Source: Eubacteriales bacterium (lineage in GTDB: Bacteria; Bacillota; Clostridia; Oscillospirales; Butyricicoccaceae). From it: a DNA stretch of 39,247 nt. This document shows positions 1 to 8,066 of this stretch, one piece after another. The translations under genes were made by a program, and so were the position numbers. The notes below the pieces were generated by a model. That model made no database searches and had not been told where the DNA came from. It was given only the letters and a program-made list of their open reading frames with translations. Where the stretch lies: assembly GCA_030524205.1 (NCBI GenBank), contig JAUNGZ010000023.1:1-39247 (forward strand), written 5' to 3'. Every line of letters starts with the position of its first letter. The stretch's first letter is position 1.

Positions 1-303
1 AACCAGTGCGAGAACCTTTTTCTGATGGCGCGAGAGGGAACGAAAAAACGCTGATTAGTGCCATATGACGCTTAAAAGAGCGGCTGCTCGGCATTTTTTC
101 AAAAATCGAGCAAAAACAAAAAACCTTCGCCTGTTCTGCGCTCGGCACAAAAGCCCTATTTGCGCACGTAGAAAAATACTGCTTCTATTTGTGAATTCTG
201 CCAAAAGCGATTCTGCTGCGTCAATATAGCCAAAAGGGGAAAGATAAAATTGTGAAAAACCACCTGAGCAATTGGCGGTTTTTATGATTTCGCGCAAAAC
301 CCC
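1..303. other. Gene-free stretch before the first gene
   Basis: No convincing gene is visible here. Frame 1 is open from the window edge to a TGA at 52-54 and frame 3 is open to about 65, so up to 20 codons could be the 3' end of a + strand gene cut by the window. Frames this short occur by chance, and the terminator-like hairpin at 255-283 is the only other support for incoming + strand transcription. Confidence 0.3.
255..283 (+). terminator. Possible terminator of an upstream transcript
   Basis: AAAAACCACC (255-264) pairs with GGCGGTTTTT (274-283) with one A-C mismatch and a 9-nt loop. The T-run forms the 3' arm. It would end transcription entering from the left, just before the mutase promoter. 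Confidence 0.4.
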
Positions 304-331
304 TTGCATTGACACACAGATATTGTATAAT
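304..331 (+). promoter_or_regulatory. Sigma-A promoter of the phosphosugar mutase gene
   Basis: TTGCAT (304-309), a 16-nt spacer and a perfect TATAAT (326-331). A TTGACA at 309-314 is also present but lies only 11 nt from the -10 box, too close to serve as its -35. The expected start is near 338, giving a leader of about 38 nt. Confidence 0.7.
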
Positions 332-375
332 TTACATAGTGGCTTCGGCCAAATTTCAGGATGAGGTGAAAACAT

Positions 376-2103
376 ATGGATTATATGTCGGAATACAAGC
401 GTTGGCTGGCGTGCCCCGCGCTTTCGGAGGCGGAGCGTGCGGAATTGCAGTCCGTCGAGGGCAATAACGAGGAAATCGAAAGCCGCTTTTTCGCACCGCT
501 GTCGTTCGGCACGGCGGGCCTGCGCGGCGTGCTGGGAGTCGGTCTCAACCGCATGAACCGTTTTACCGTCGGCCAAGCGGCGCAGGGGCTGGCAAACCTG
601 ATCGTTTCTAACGGCAAGCCCGCGATGGACCGCGGCGTTGCGATCGCGTATGACAGCCGCCATTTTTCGCCCGAGTTTGCCAAGCAGTCGGCGTGCATCC
701 TCGCCGCGAGCGGCATCAAAACGCTGCTGTTCGACGAGCTGCGCCCCACGCCCGAGCTGTCCTTTGCGATCCGCCACTATGGCTGCATCGCGGGCATTAA
801 CATCACCGCGTCCCACAACCCCAAGGAGTACAACGGCTACAAGGTGTATTGGGAGGACGGCGCGCAGCTTCCGCCCGCCGAGGCCGACGTGGTGGCCAAG
901 GAAATGGCCGCAACCGATATCTTCACCGGCGTACGCACGGGCGACTATGATGAATTTGTCAAAAACGGCATGATCCGCATTCTGGGTGCGGAGACCGACG
1001 AGGCCTATCTGGCCGAGGTGCTAAAAGTTGCGGTCAACCCGGACTGCGTCAAACAGGTCGCGGACGAGTTTAAGCTGGTCTACACGCCCTTCCACGGCGC
1101 GGGCTACCGTCTTGTGCCCGAAATTTTAAGGCGGCTGGGCTATCAGCATATTCTCTGCGAACCCGAGCAGATGAAGATCGACGGCGATTTCCCGACCGTC
1201 AAGAACCCGAACCCCGAATATAAGGAGGGCTTCAATCTCGCTATCGAGCTGGCAAAGCAGAACAACGTCGACCTGATCATCGGCACCGATCCGGACGCAG
1301 ACCGCACCGGCATCGTGCTCAAGGACAAGACCGGCGAATACGTCACGCTGTCCGGCAATCAGGTGGGCGTGCTGCTGACCGACTATATCATCACCGCCAA
1401 AAAGCTGACCGGCACCATGCCGGCGCATCCGGCGGTGCTGAAGAGCATCGTCACCACCGAGATGGCGCGCGCCGCCGCGGTCAAAAACGGCGTGGACTGC
1501 TTCGATACGTTCACCGGCTTTAAGTTCCTCGCGGAAAAGATCAAGCAGTTTGAAAAGACCGGCTCGCACGAATATATTTTCGCGTTTGAGGAGAGCTACG
1601 GCTACCTGTGCGGCGATTACGCGCGCGACAAGGACGCCGTGACCGCCTCCATGCTGATCGCCGAGATGGCGGCCTATTACCGCACGCAGGGCAAGACGCT
1701 GTACGACGCGATGGAGGAAATGTACGAAAAGTACGGTTATTACTGCGAAAATACCATTTCGATCACCATGCCGGGCGTGTCCGGCCTGACCCGCATGAAG
1801 GAGCTGATGCAGGAGCTGCGCGACGAGCCGCTCACGCAGATCGGCCCGGACGCGGTCGATTTTACGCGCGACTATCTTGCCGGCACGCGCACCTGCATGG
1901 CGGACGGCAAGGCGGAGCAGATGGAGCTTTCCGGCCAGAACGTGATGTATTACGAGCTGGCGGGCGGCACGACGTTCATTATCCGCCCGTCGGGCACCGA
2001 GCCCAAGGTCAAGGTCTATATCATGGCCAAGGGCGCAGATAAGGCCGACGCGGCCGCCAAGGTCGACGCGCTGGCCGCCGCGGCGAAGGAAATCGTAAAA
2101 TAA
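376..2103 (+). CDS. pgcA: Phospho-sugar mutase (phosphoglucomutase/phosphomannomutase family)
   Basis: This 575-residue enzyme belongs to the alpha-D-phosphohexomutase superfamily and should interconvert hexose 1- and 6-phosphates (glucose and/or mannose) in the cytoplasm, feeding glycogen and cell-envelope sugar synthesis. All four signature loops are present: the phosphoserine loop TASHNPKEYNG (Ser146), the metal loop GTDPDADR (303-310), the sugar-specificity loop FEESYGYL and the C-terminal phosphate-binding loop RPSGTEPKVKVY. The length matches the Firmicutes PgcA form. The ATG at 376 follows GAGGTG. It is monocistronic: its own promoter lies upstream, and a modular hairpin block with a terminator follows. 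Substrate preference cannot be read from sequence, so the symbol is by family resemblance. Confidence 0.93.
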   Translation: MDYMSEYKRWLACPALSEAERAELQSVEGNNEEIESRFFAPLSFGTAGLRGVLGVGLNRMNRFTVGQAAQGLANLIVSNGKPAMDRGVAIAYDSRHFSPEFAKQSACILAASGIKTLLFDELRPTPELSFAIRHYGCIAGINITASHNPKEYNGYKVYWEDGAQLPPAEADVVAKEMAATDIFTGVRTGDYDEFVKNGMIRILGAETDEAYLAEVLKVAVNPDCVKQVADEFKLVYTPFHGAGYRLVPEILRRLGYQHILCEPEQMKIDGDFPTVKNPNPEYKEGFNLAIELAKQNNVDLIIGTDPDADRTGIVLKDKTGEYVTLSGNQVGVLLTDYIITAKKLTGTMPAHPAVLKSIVTTEMARAAAVKNGVDCFDTFTGFKFLAEKIKQFEKTGSHEYIFAFEESYGYLCGDYARDKDAVTASMLIAEMAAYYRTQGKTLYDAMEEMYEKYGYYCENTISITMPGVSGLTRMKELMQELRDEPLTQIGPDAVDFTRDYLAGTRTCMADGKAEQMELSGQNVMYYELAGGTTFIIRPSGTEPKVKVYIMAKGADKADAAAKVDALAAAAKEIVK

Positions 2104-2254
2104 AATTCGTTTGAAGCGTACAGCTTCAAACGAGGGGACGGCATCGTCGGACTGCGTCCGAGCATGCCTATTGCAGAGAGACCCGCCGAAAATTTCGATT
2201 TTCGGCGGATCCCTCTGTTTGTCAAAAAAGACCGGGCAAAGCTCGGTCTTTTTT
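2104..2254 (+). repeat. Modular hairpin block after the mutase gene
   Basis: A chain of hairpins in transcript orientation follows the stop codon. Module A (2108-2132) has a 10-bp perfect stem and 5-nt loop; the same 25 bases recur exactly at 14784-14808. Module B is TCGGAC-tgc-GTCCGA (2147-2161). A CTATTGCA linker follows, then module C (2183-2208), an 11-bp stem with a TTCG loop, then TTTGTCAAAA and the terminator at 2224-2254. The same order of modules follows the genes ending at 14778, 15252 (minus strand) and 28772. Short ORFs reading through it are not credible genes. Confidence 0.75.
2224..2254 (+). terminator. Intrinsic terminator of the mutase transcript
   Basis: AAAAAAGACCGGGC (2224-2237) pairs with GCTCGGTCTTTTTT (2241-2254) around a 3-nt loop, with one G-T pair, and the 3' arm ends in six Ts. 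Confidence 0.8.
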
Positions 2255-2283
2255 GGACAGCGCGGGCGTTCGCTCGCGCTGTC

Positions 2284-2567
2284 TAGTATATGGCGAGCAC
2301 CGGCGCGGAGACGGGGAAAGGGCGCGCTGCATTTTGCAGCGCGCCCATTCGGCGGGTTTGCCAAAAATCCCCCCGCCGCCGCGCGAATATCAAAGAAAAC
2401 GGCCGTGAAACGGCCGTTTTCATAAAATCCCGCGACAGGTGCGCGGGATTTTATACAGGACGCCGCAAAAGTTTCGCGTGTCGGAACTTTTGCGGCGCGG
2501 GGCCTTCTCCGCGCGAAGCGCGGGAAGGCCCTCTTCGATTGGAACCGTGGTTCCAATCGAGAATGTT
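2284..2567 (-). repeat. Modular hairpin block after trkH, facing the mutase block
   Basis: Read on the minus strand, trkH is followed by a GATTGGAACC/GGTTCCAATC hairpin (near 2535-2560), a GGGCCTTC/GAAGGCCC hairpin (near 2503-2532), a GCCGCAAAAGTT/AACTTTTGCGGC hairpin (near 2462-2498), then two strong terminator-like hairpins (2396-2454). The module order resembles the other 3' blocks, although stem sequences and linkers differ. Together with the mutase block this fills the whole convergent interval between the two genes. Confidence 0.6.
2396..2454 (-). terminator. Tandem terminator hairpins of trkAH
   Basis: On the minus strand transcription first meets a 13-bp perfect stem (arms 2422-2434 and 2442-2454, 7-nt loop) ending in an ATTTTAT arm. 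An 11-bp perfect stem follows (2396-2406 and 2410-2420) ending in TTTTCTTTG. Both stems are symmetric enough to act on either strand. Confidence 0.75.
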
Positions 2568-4013
2568 TTATCGGTTCCGCCGCCAGGTGCCCGGCGTGAA
2601 CAAGAGCAGCATCGGGAACAGCTCCAAGCGGCCCGCGAGCATGTCGAACATCAGCACGACCTTGCTCAGCGGTGTGAAAAAGCTGAAATTGCAGGTTGGG
2701 CCGACCAGCTCCAGACCCGGGCCGACGTTGTTGAGCGTCGCGGCGACGGCGGTGAAGTTGGTGATCAAATCCTGATTGGTCAGCGACAGCGCAAGCACGG
2801 ACAGAATGAACAGCAGCATGTACGCGATCAGGAACACGTTGACCGAGCGCACCACCTCGTGCTGCACACGGCGGCCGTCCATGCAGTTGGCGCGGATCGA
2901 GCGCGGATGGATCAAAAACTGCATCTCCTTTTTCACGCTCTTGCACATCAGCAGGATGCGCGAGCATTTGATGCCGCCGCCGGTCGAGCCGGCGCACGCG
3001 CCAATGAACATCAGCAGCACCAAAATGCATTTGGAAAACGCGGGCCATTGGTCGAAGTCCGCCGTGGAAAAGCCGGTCGTCGTGATGATCGAGGCGACCT
3101 GAAACAGCGCGTGGTGCAGGCCGTCGAAAAAGCCCGAGAACAGGTGCCGGATATTAAAGGCGATCAGCAGCGCCGAGGCCGCGATCACGCCGAGGTACAG
3201 CCGCAGCTCCTCGATGCGGAACGCCTGCTTCAGCTTTTTGGTGAGCAGCAGGAAATACACGCTGAAGTTAACGCCGAACAGGATCATGAACACCGATATG
3301 ACGCCCTGCAAATAGTAGCTTTGATAATGCGCGATCGAGTCGTTCCAAACGCCGAAGCCGCCCGTGCCCGCGGTCGCCAGCGAGGTGTTCACGGCGTCGA
3401 AAAACGACATGCCGCCCGCCAGCAGCAGCACGATCTCGCACACGGTCAGGCCGAGGTAGATCGCGTACAGGATAAACGCCGTGTCCCGGATATGTGGCGA
3501 CAGCTTGCCTACCGACGGCCCCGGGCTTTCCGCCCGCATCAGGTAGATCGTGTGGCCGCCCGCCAGCGGCAGGATGGCCAGCATAAACACCAGCACGCCC
3601 ATGCCGCCCACCCAGTGGGTCAGGCTGCGCCACAAGAGCGAAGCGTGCGAAAGCGCTTCGACGTCGGTCAGGATGGTCGCGCCGGTCGTCGTAAAGCCCG
3701 AGATCGTTTCAAACAGCGCGTTCACCACCGAGGGGATCTCGCCGCTGAACAGAAAGGGCAGCGCGCCGGTCAGCGCGAGCGCGATCCAGCCCATCGCGAC
3801 GGTTACAAAGCCCTCGCGCGCGTAAAAGCGGGTATTTTCCGGCCTGCGGCGGCAGAACAGGAACGCGAAGGCCAGACAGACCGCCGCCGCCGCCAAATAA
3901 GCGGCGACGACGGCTTCGCCGTAGATAACGGCGGTCAGCGCGGGCAAAAGCAGAAAGGCCGCCTCGATGCCGAGGATCCAGCCGATCAGGTACCGCACCA
4001 TTGCGTGATTCAT
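2568..4013 (-). CDS. trkH: Potassium uptake channel subunit, TrkH family
   Basis: This 481-residue integral membrane protein forms the K+ pathway of a Trk/Ktr-type uptake system. The sequence shows the repeated membrane-pore-membrane plan of TrkH: hydrophobic helices from residue 5 onward and pore-type segments including [19 protein letters not shown] and [10 protein letters not shown], which carry the filter glycines. [13 protein letters not shown] is a typical TrkH stretch. The start ATG overlaps the trkA stop as ATGA (4010-4013), so translation is probably coupled and the two subunits are made together. A hairpin-rich block and tandem terminators follow. Whether uptake is driven by Na+ or H+ cannot be told from sequence. 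Confidence 0.93.
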   Translation of the reverse strand: MNHAMVRYLIGWILGIEAAFLLLPALTAVIYGEAVVAAYLAAAAVCLAFAFLFCRRRPENTRFYAREGFVTVAMGWIALALTGALPFLFSGEIPSVVNALFETISGFTTTGATILTDVEALSHASLLWRSLTHWVGGMGVLVFMLAILPLAGGHTIYLMRAESPGPSVGKLSPHIRDTAFILYAIYLGLTVCEIVLLLAGGMSFFDAVNTSLATAGTGGFGVWNDSIAHYQSYYLQGVISVFMILFGVNFSVYFLLLTKKLKQAFRIEELRLYLGVIAASALLIAFNIRHLFSGFFDGLHHALFQVASIITTTGFSTADFDQWPAFSKCILVLLMFIGACAGSTGGGIKCSRILLMCKSVKKEMQFLIHPRSIRANCMDGRRVQHEVVRSVNVFLIAYMLLFILSVLALSLTNQDLITNFTAVAATLNNVGPGLELVGPTCNFSFFTPLSKVVLMFDMLAGRLELFPMLLLFTPGTWRRNR

Positions 4014-5383
4014 GGCTGCCGCGCCTCCGATTCCTTGTTTTCAAAAATGTCCTGCAAATCGCTCATGCCCTTGCGGGTGGAAACGACGATAACCGTGTCG
4101 CCCTCGCGCAGCACGTCCTGCCCGCGCGGGATGATGCGCGTGCCCTTGCGGTTGATGCAGCACAGCAGCACGTCGGGCCGGATGGGCATGTCCTGCAGCG
4201 GCACGCCGGTCAAGTGATGCGCCGCGACGCGGAATTCGAGCGCCTCGGCGTCGCCGAGCTGGTGCAGCGTTTCGACGTTCGAGCCCATCGAGTTCTGCAT
4301 CGCGCGGATATACTGCGAGATCAGCTCGGCGGTCGTCTGCTTGGGCCGGATGATCGTGCCGATCGGCAGGCTTTCGATGACCTCTTCAAAGTTGACGCGG
4401 TTGATCTTGGTAAACAGCTTTGCCTTGGAGTGGCGGCCGGCGTGCAGAGACAGCAGGATGTTTTCCTCGTCCATGCCGGTCAGCGAGGCGAAGGCCTCGC
4501 AGGAGGAAAGCCCCTCCTCCTCAAGCAGGTCGCGGTCTGTGCCGTCGCCGTAAATGATGGTGGCGCCGGGCAGCAGCTCGGACAGCAGCTCGCAGCGCTC
4601 AAGCCGGTTTTCGATAATTTTAACCGAGATGCCCGCGTCGAGCAGCATGCCGGCGAGGAAAAACGAGATTTTACCGCCGCCGATCAGCATAGCCGAGCCG
4701 ATATGGTCGTTGGGCATGCCGATCTGCTGGAAAAAATCGACCTGCTCGCGCGGGGGGATAATGACCGTGATGCCGTCGCCCGCGCGCAGGATGAAGTCGC
4801 CCTTGGAGATAAAGGTCTGGCCGTCCCGGTGCACCATGCAGAGCAGCACGTTGACGTGCAGCAGCGAATTGATCTCACACACAGCCATGCCGTCGAGGCG
4901 GGAGTGCTCGGGAATGCGCAGGTCAAGCAGCTCGATGCGGCCCTTGGCGAAGGTGGACACGCCGATGGCTGACGGAAAGCGGATCAGGCGCGAAACGACG
5001 CGCGCGGTCGACAGCTCGGGGTTGATGACCATGGAAAGGCCGAGCTCGTCCCGGATGAAGCCGACCTCGGAAACGTATTCCGGATCGCGCACGCGCGCGA
5101 TGGTATGGCAGCCCGACGCCTTGCGCGCGATCAGGCAGGACAGCAGGTTGATCTCGTCGTGCGCGGTGACGGCGATCAGCAGGTCGGCGTGCTGCACGCC
5201 GGCTTCCTGTAAGATATGGTAGCTGGTGCCGCTGCCGGCGACCGAGTCGACGTCCAGCGCGGTCGTCAGCTCCCCCAGACGGCGTTCGGACAGGTCGACG
5301 AGCGTCAGGTCGTGCCCCTCGGCGGCAAGCTGCTCCGCCAGCGCCGCGCCGACCTTGCCGCAGCCTACAATAATGATGCGCAT
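4010..5383 (-). CDS. trkA: Trk system regulatory NAD-binding subunit TrkA
   Basis: This 457-residue cytoplasmic protein gates TrkH in response to nucleotide binding. It has the duplicated TrkA plan of RCK_N Rossmann fold plus RCK_C, twice: the first fold opens at MRIIIVGCGKVG and the second near residue 230 with IGGGKISFFLAG. Acidic residues end the second strand of each fold (LVDLSERR, IIENRLER), as expected for NAD(H). An in-frame start exists 31 codons upstream, but the ATG at 5383 has a GGAGG site at good spacing and begins exactly where family members begin. It is first in the trkA-trkH operon. Confidence 0.93.
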   Translation of the reverse strand: MRIIIVGCGKVGAALAEQLAAEGHDLTLVDLSERRLGELTTALDVDSVAGSGTSYHILQEAGVQHADLLIAVTAHDEINLLSCLIARKASGCHTIARVRDPEYVSEVGFIRDELGLSMVINPELSTARVVSRLIRFPSAIGVSTFAKGRIELLDLRIPEHSRLDGMAVCEINSLLHVNVLLCMVHRDGQTFISKGDFILRAGDGITVIIPPREQVDFFQQIGMPNDHIGSAMLIGGGKISFFLAGMLLDAGISVKIIENRLERCELLSELLPGATIIYGDGTDRDLLEEEGLSSCEAFASLTGMDEENILLSLHAGRHSKAKLFTKINRVNFEEVIESLPIGTIIRPKQTTAELISQYIRAMQNSMGSNVETLHQLGDAEALEFRVAAHHLTGVPLQDMPIRPDVLLCCINRKGTRIIPRGQDVLREGDTVIVVSTRKGMSDLQDIFENKESEARQP

Positions 5384-5455
5384 ATCGCGCCTCCGATCTA
5401 TTATTCTTTCTCTTTTTGCCGTGTCCCTCGGTAAAATGCGATACGGCACAAAGCG

Positions 5456-5484
5456 ATTATAGCCGCTTATGCGCAAAAAAGCAA
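5456..5484 (-). promoter_or_regulatory. Sigma-A promoter of trkAH
   Basis: On the minus strand, TTGCTT (5479-5484), a 17-nt spacer and TATAAT (5456-5461). The start is expected near 5449, about 65 nt before the trkA ATG. It supports the ATG at 5383 over the longer reading, whose start would lie upstream of the transcript. Confidence 0.7.
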
Positions 5485-5695
5485 TATCTTTAGCACCGAT
5501 TGCGCGCTTTTACGACAGAATGAACGGCTCGGCGGGAACGGGACCGCGCCGCGCCGGGGCGAGGGCCGCAAAAAAGGGCGCGCGGACGGCAAACATCCCC
5601 CTGAATCCGCTTTGCTTTTTTTGCGTACTGTGGTATGATAAAAAGTATAATATCGGTGCGGAAAGCGAAAAGGGCTGACGGGTCAGGAGGAAATC

Positions 5696-6448
5696 GTGGA
5701 CTTTGTTTTGGAGGCTTGCGTCGATTCGGTCGAATCGGCGGAAAACGCGGCGCGCGGCGGCGCCACGCGGCTGGAGCTGTGCGCCAATCTGGTGATCGGC
5801 GGCACGTCGCCGGACGAGGACCTGTTCCGCATGGTGCGCGAGCGGGTGGATATTCCGGTCCGCGTGCTGCTGCGGCCGCGTTTTGGCGATTTCCTGTATA
5901 CGAGCGATGAATTCGAGCTGCTGAGGCGGCAGGTAAAACGCTTTGCCGCCCTCGGGGCGGACGGCGTGGTCATCGGCGTGCTGAATGCGGACGGCACGGT
6001 GGACGAGGCGCGCATGGCCGAGCTGATTTCGCTCGCGGGCGGCCGGGGGATCACGCTGCACCGTGCGTTCGATCTGTGCCGCGATCCGTTCGAGGCGCTG
6101 GACTGCGCCCGCCGTCTGGGCGTGGACACCATCCTGACCTCGGGCCAGCGGGCAAGCTGCGCCGAGGGCGCGGGGCTTTTGCGGGAGCTGGTTCAAAAAA
6201 GCGGGGATAGGCCGCAGATCCTGATCGGCGCGGGCGTGAACGCGGAGGTGATCCGCGCCCTCCAGCCGGCAACAGGGGCGCGCGCCTTCCATCTGTCCGG
6301 CAAGCGCACGGAAAACAGCCGCATGGCCTACCGGCGCGCAGGCGTGCCGATGGGGCTGCCCGGTATCAGCGAATACGAGGTATGGCGGTGCGGCGAGACC
6401 GCCGTGCGCGCGGCGCGGCAGGCGCTGGAGGCGCTTTGCGGCGCGTGA
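5696..6448 (+). CDS. cutC: CutC family protein (putative copper homeostasis)
   Basis: This 250-residue TIM-barrel protein belongs to the CutC family, historically linked to copper tolerance although its biochemical role is unsettled. Family hallmarks are visible: an N-terminal EACVDSVESAENAARGGATR, then LELCANLVIGGTSP, the RPRFGDFLYTSDE segment, GVVIGVLNADGTVD, HRAFDLCRDP and LTSGQRASCAEG. It starts at GTG 5696 behind AGGAGG. Possible -10 boxes are TATGAT (5634-5639, with TTGCTT at 5612-5617) and TATAAT (5646-5651). It lies 18 nt ahead of the LicT-like gene, so the two are probably cotranscribed, but the PTS theme of the region gives no obvious reason for copper. Confidence 0.88.
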   Translation: MDFVLEACVDSVESAENAARGGATRLELCANLVIGGTSPDEDLFRMVRERVDIPVRVLLRPRFGDFLYTSDEFELLRRQVKRFAALGADGVVIGVLNADGTVDEARMAELISLAGGRGITLHRAFDLCRDPFEALDCARRLGVDTILTSGQRASCAEGAGLLRELVQKSGDRPQILIGAGVNAEVIRALQPATGARAFHLSGKRTENSRMAYRRAGVPMGLPGISEYEVWRCGETAVRAARQALEALCGA

Positions 6449-6466
6449 ATAAGGGGGAATGTGGAT

Positions 6467-7306
6467 ATGCAGATCCAAAAGGTACTCAACAACAACGTGG
6501 TCGTCGCGCTGGATGAAAACGGCGCGGAGACCGTGCTGATGGGCCGCGGGCTGGGCTTCGGACGGCGGACGGGGGACGACGCGCCGCCCGCGCAGGTGGA
6601 AAAGCGCTTCACCCTGCACAGCGACCAGCTTTCGGGCAAGTTCCAGCAGCTGATGACCAGCATCCCGATGCCGCACTTTTTGATGAGCGAGCGCATCATC
6701 AACCACGCCAAGATCGCGCTGGGCAAGGAGCTGTCCGACAGCATTTACGTGACCCTGCCCGACCATATTTCGGCCGCCATCCAGCGGTATAAGGAGGGCA
6801 TCCGTCTGCCCAACCCGCTGCTTTGGGATATCCGGCAGTTTTACGCGGACGAATACGGCGTCGGCCTGAAGGCCAATGAAATCGTCAAAGAGGAAACCGG
6901 CGTGGACTTCACCGAGGACGAGGCCGGCTTTATCGCGATGCATTTTGTCAACGCGCAGGTGGGCGGCGAGATCCGCGATGTGTACGATATGACCTACCTG
7001 ATGCAGGAGGTGTTCCGCATCGTGCGCGAGGCGTTCGGCACCGAGCCCGACCGCGATTCGATCGACTACTACCGCTTTGTCACGCATCTGAAATTCTTTG
7101 CCCGCCGCATTGTCAGCGGCCAGCAGTATGGGGACGACGCTTCCGACCTGCTCGAGGTGGTGCGGTTCAAGTATCCGCGCGCGTATGAATGCGCCAAAAA
7201 GGTCTGCGCCTATGTCAAGCGGGAAAAGGGGTTCCATTCGGGGCAGAACGAGCTGCTCTATTTGACCATACATATCGCGCGCGTCATGTGCGCGCCGGAG
7301 GACTGA
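6467..7306 (+). CDS. licT: BglG/LicT family transcription antiterminator
   Basis: This 279-residue RNA-binding regulator has an N-terminal CAT domain (residues 1-55, starting MQIQKVLNNNVVVALDENG) followed by two PTS regulation domains. All four PRD histidines are present in recognisable contexts: LPDHISAAIQR and GFIAMHFVNA in PRD1, RFVTHLKFFARR and LLYLTIHIARV in PRD2. Proteins of this family bind a RAT hairpin in a nascent leader and block an overlapping terminator, depending on phosphorylation by HPr and the EIIB of the target PTS. A near-perfect RAT site lies 0.6 kb downstream, ahead of the GlcNAc PTS genes, making that operon the obvious target. ATG 6467 is preferred over GTG 6461 because the AGGGGGA site is better spaced. 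Confidence 0.93.
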   Translation: MQIQKVLNNNVVVALDENGAETVLMGRGLGFGRRTGDDAPPAQVEKRFTLHSDQLSGKFQQLMTSIPMPHFLMSERIINHAKIALGKELSDSIYVTLPDHISAAIQRYKEGIRLPNPLLWDIRQFYADEYGVGLKANEIVKEETGVDFTEDEAGFIAMHFVNAQVGGEIRDVYDMTYLMQEVFRIVREAFGTEPDRDSIDYYRFVTHLKFFARRIVSGQQYGDDASDLLEVVRFKYPRAYECAKKVCAYVKREKGFHSGQNELLYLTIHIARVMCAPED

Positions 7307-7310
7307 AAAA

Positions 7311-7343
7311 GCGCCCCGCCGCACTTCATGTGCGGCGGGGCGC
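7311..7343. terminator. Bidirectional terminator between licT and the Cys-rich gene
   Basis: A 14-bp perfect GC-rich stem (7311-7324 with 7330-7343) and 5-nt loop is flanked by A and T runs on both sides, so it serves both converging genes. The TGA of the minus-strand gene (7326-7328) sits inside the loop. Confidence 0.85.
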
Positions 7344-7697
7344 TTTTCGCTTATTCGCAGCCGCAGCAGCCGTCGCAGCAGCCGGCGCGGCCTGCTCGGC
7401 CGCTTTGCGGTCCTCGTAATCGCGCAGCGTGCCCTCGGTGAGGTGCGAGAGCGCCGCGATGCGCTCGTTCACCATGTCCCACAGGCACATGGGCAGGTGG
7501 TCGCGGTGCCCGCGGTGGATGGTCACGCATTCAAAGCAGTTGCCGTGGTGGATGCACGCCTCGCGGCAGGGGCAGTGGTCGCCCGCCTCGCGCACCTGCT
7601 TTAAAAACTCCTGCTTGATTTTCATGGCCTCGTCCTTGAAGCCGTCGCGGTCAAGCCGGTCCTGTAAAATTGCCAATTCATTGCCGTCGATCTGCAT
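7326..7697 (-). CDS. Small Cys/His-rich protein of unknown function
   Basis: This 123-residue protein has a helical N-terminal half and a dense cluster of possible metal ligands at residues 41-71: six cysteines (42, 44, 48, 54, 57, 71) and six histidines (41, 50, 51, 61, 64, 67). The stretch HHGNCFECVTIHRGH followed by LPMC resembles short clostridial Cys-rich hypothetical proteins. The tail is low-complexity (AAPAAATAAAAANKRK). The frame is open further upstream, but a good promoter (7729-7757) places the transcript start inside it, so the ATG at 7697 is chosen. Zinc or Fe-S binding is plausible but unproven. Confidence 0.75.
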   Translation of the reverse strand: MQIDGNELAILQDRLDRDGFKDEAMKIKQEFLKQVREAGDHCPCREACIHHGNCFECVTIHRGHRDHLPMCLWDMVNERIAALSHLTEGTLRDYEDRKAAEQAAPAAATAAAAANKRKAPRRT

Positions 7698-7728
7698 CGT
7701 CAGCGCCTCGCTTTCGGTTGTTTGGTAC

Positions 7729-7757
7729 AGCATAGCAAATTTGACCGAATTCGTCAA
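7729..7757 (-). promoter_or_regulatory. Promoter of the Cys/His-rich protein gene
   Basis: On the minus strand, TTGACG (7752-7757), a 17-nt spacer and TATGCT (7729-7734). The -35 lies within an imperfect palindrome, TTTGACCGAATTCGTCAAA on the plus strand (7740-7758), which could be an operator. Confidence 0.6.
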
Positions 7758-7852
7758 ACCGGCGGACAAAAAACAGGGTGCGCAGCCGATTTCTGTGCGT
7801 TTGCACAAAAACAAGAAGGTTTTTTCTTGCAATATTACGATATAAAATGGGC

Positions 7853-7881
7853 TTGCGAAAATGTGAACAGTTTGTTACAAT
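7853..7881 (+). promoter_or_regulatory. Sigma-A promoter of the GlcNAc PTS operon
   Basis: TTGCGA (7853-7858), a 17-nt spacer and TACAAT (7876-7881). Transcription should start near 7888, giving a leader of about 180 nt that contains the RAT and terminator. Confidence 0.7.
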
Positions 7882-7917
7882 ACAGGTGTTAAGTGAATAG
7901 CGTCCTCCTGATAAATT

Positions 7918-7946
7918 GGATTGCTACCGCATTTGCGGGCAAAACC
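7918..7946 (+). promoter_or_regulatory. RAT site (ribonucleic antiterminator) for LicT
   Basis: The 29 bases match the LicT/SacY-type RAT closely: it opens GGATTGCTACC, has the central ACCGC/GCGGG pairing with asymmetric internal loops and ends GGCAAAACC. Its last bases (7942-7946) are also the first bases of the 5' arm of the terminator that follows, the mutually exclusive arrangement seen in bgl and lic leaders. The match to known sites is from memory of the consensus; the overlap is directly visible. Confidence 0.92.
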
Positions 7947-8006
7947 AAATTTCTCGTAAACGGGCCGGAAACGGCTGTATGTTTGCGGAGAAGTTTGGTT
8001 CTTTTT
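7942..8006 (+). terminator. Leader terminator controlled by the RAT site
   Basis: AAACCAAATTTCTC at 7942 pairs with GAGAAGTTTGGTT ending at 8000, with one irregular position, and is followed by CTTTTTC. The 5' arm shares bases with the RAT, so folding of one prevents the other. Without bound antiterminator, transcription should stop about 60 nt before the first gene. Confidence 0.88.
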
Positions 8007-8066
8007 CGTTTTTGGGATAAATTATGCGTGCGGAGGACATACTTGTCGAAAAAAGGACGTGATTTG

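Noticed and set aside
309-331. Perfect TTGACA near TATAAT before the mutase gene
   Set aside because: Only 11 nt separate them, too short for a sigma-A promoter; TTGCAT at 304-309 gives a workable 16-nt spacer.
2111-2775. Open frames of about 100-160 codons after the mutase gene
   Set aside because: They translate inverted repeats and run into the antisense of trkH; no ribosome sites.
2439-4217. 592-codon open frame antisense to trkH
   Set aside because: A product of high GC giving few stops; the protein is Arg/Gln/His-rich nonsense, and trkH on the other strand is clear.
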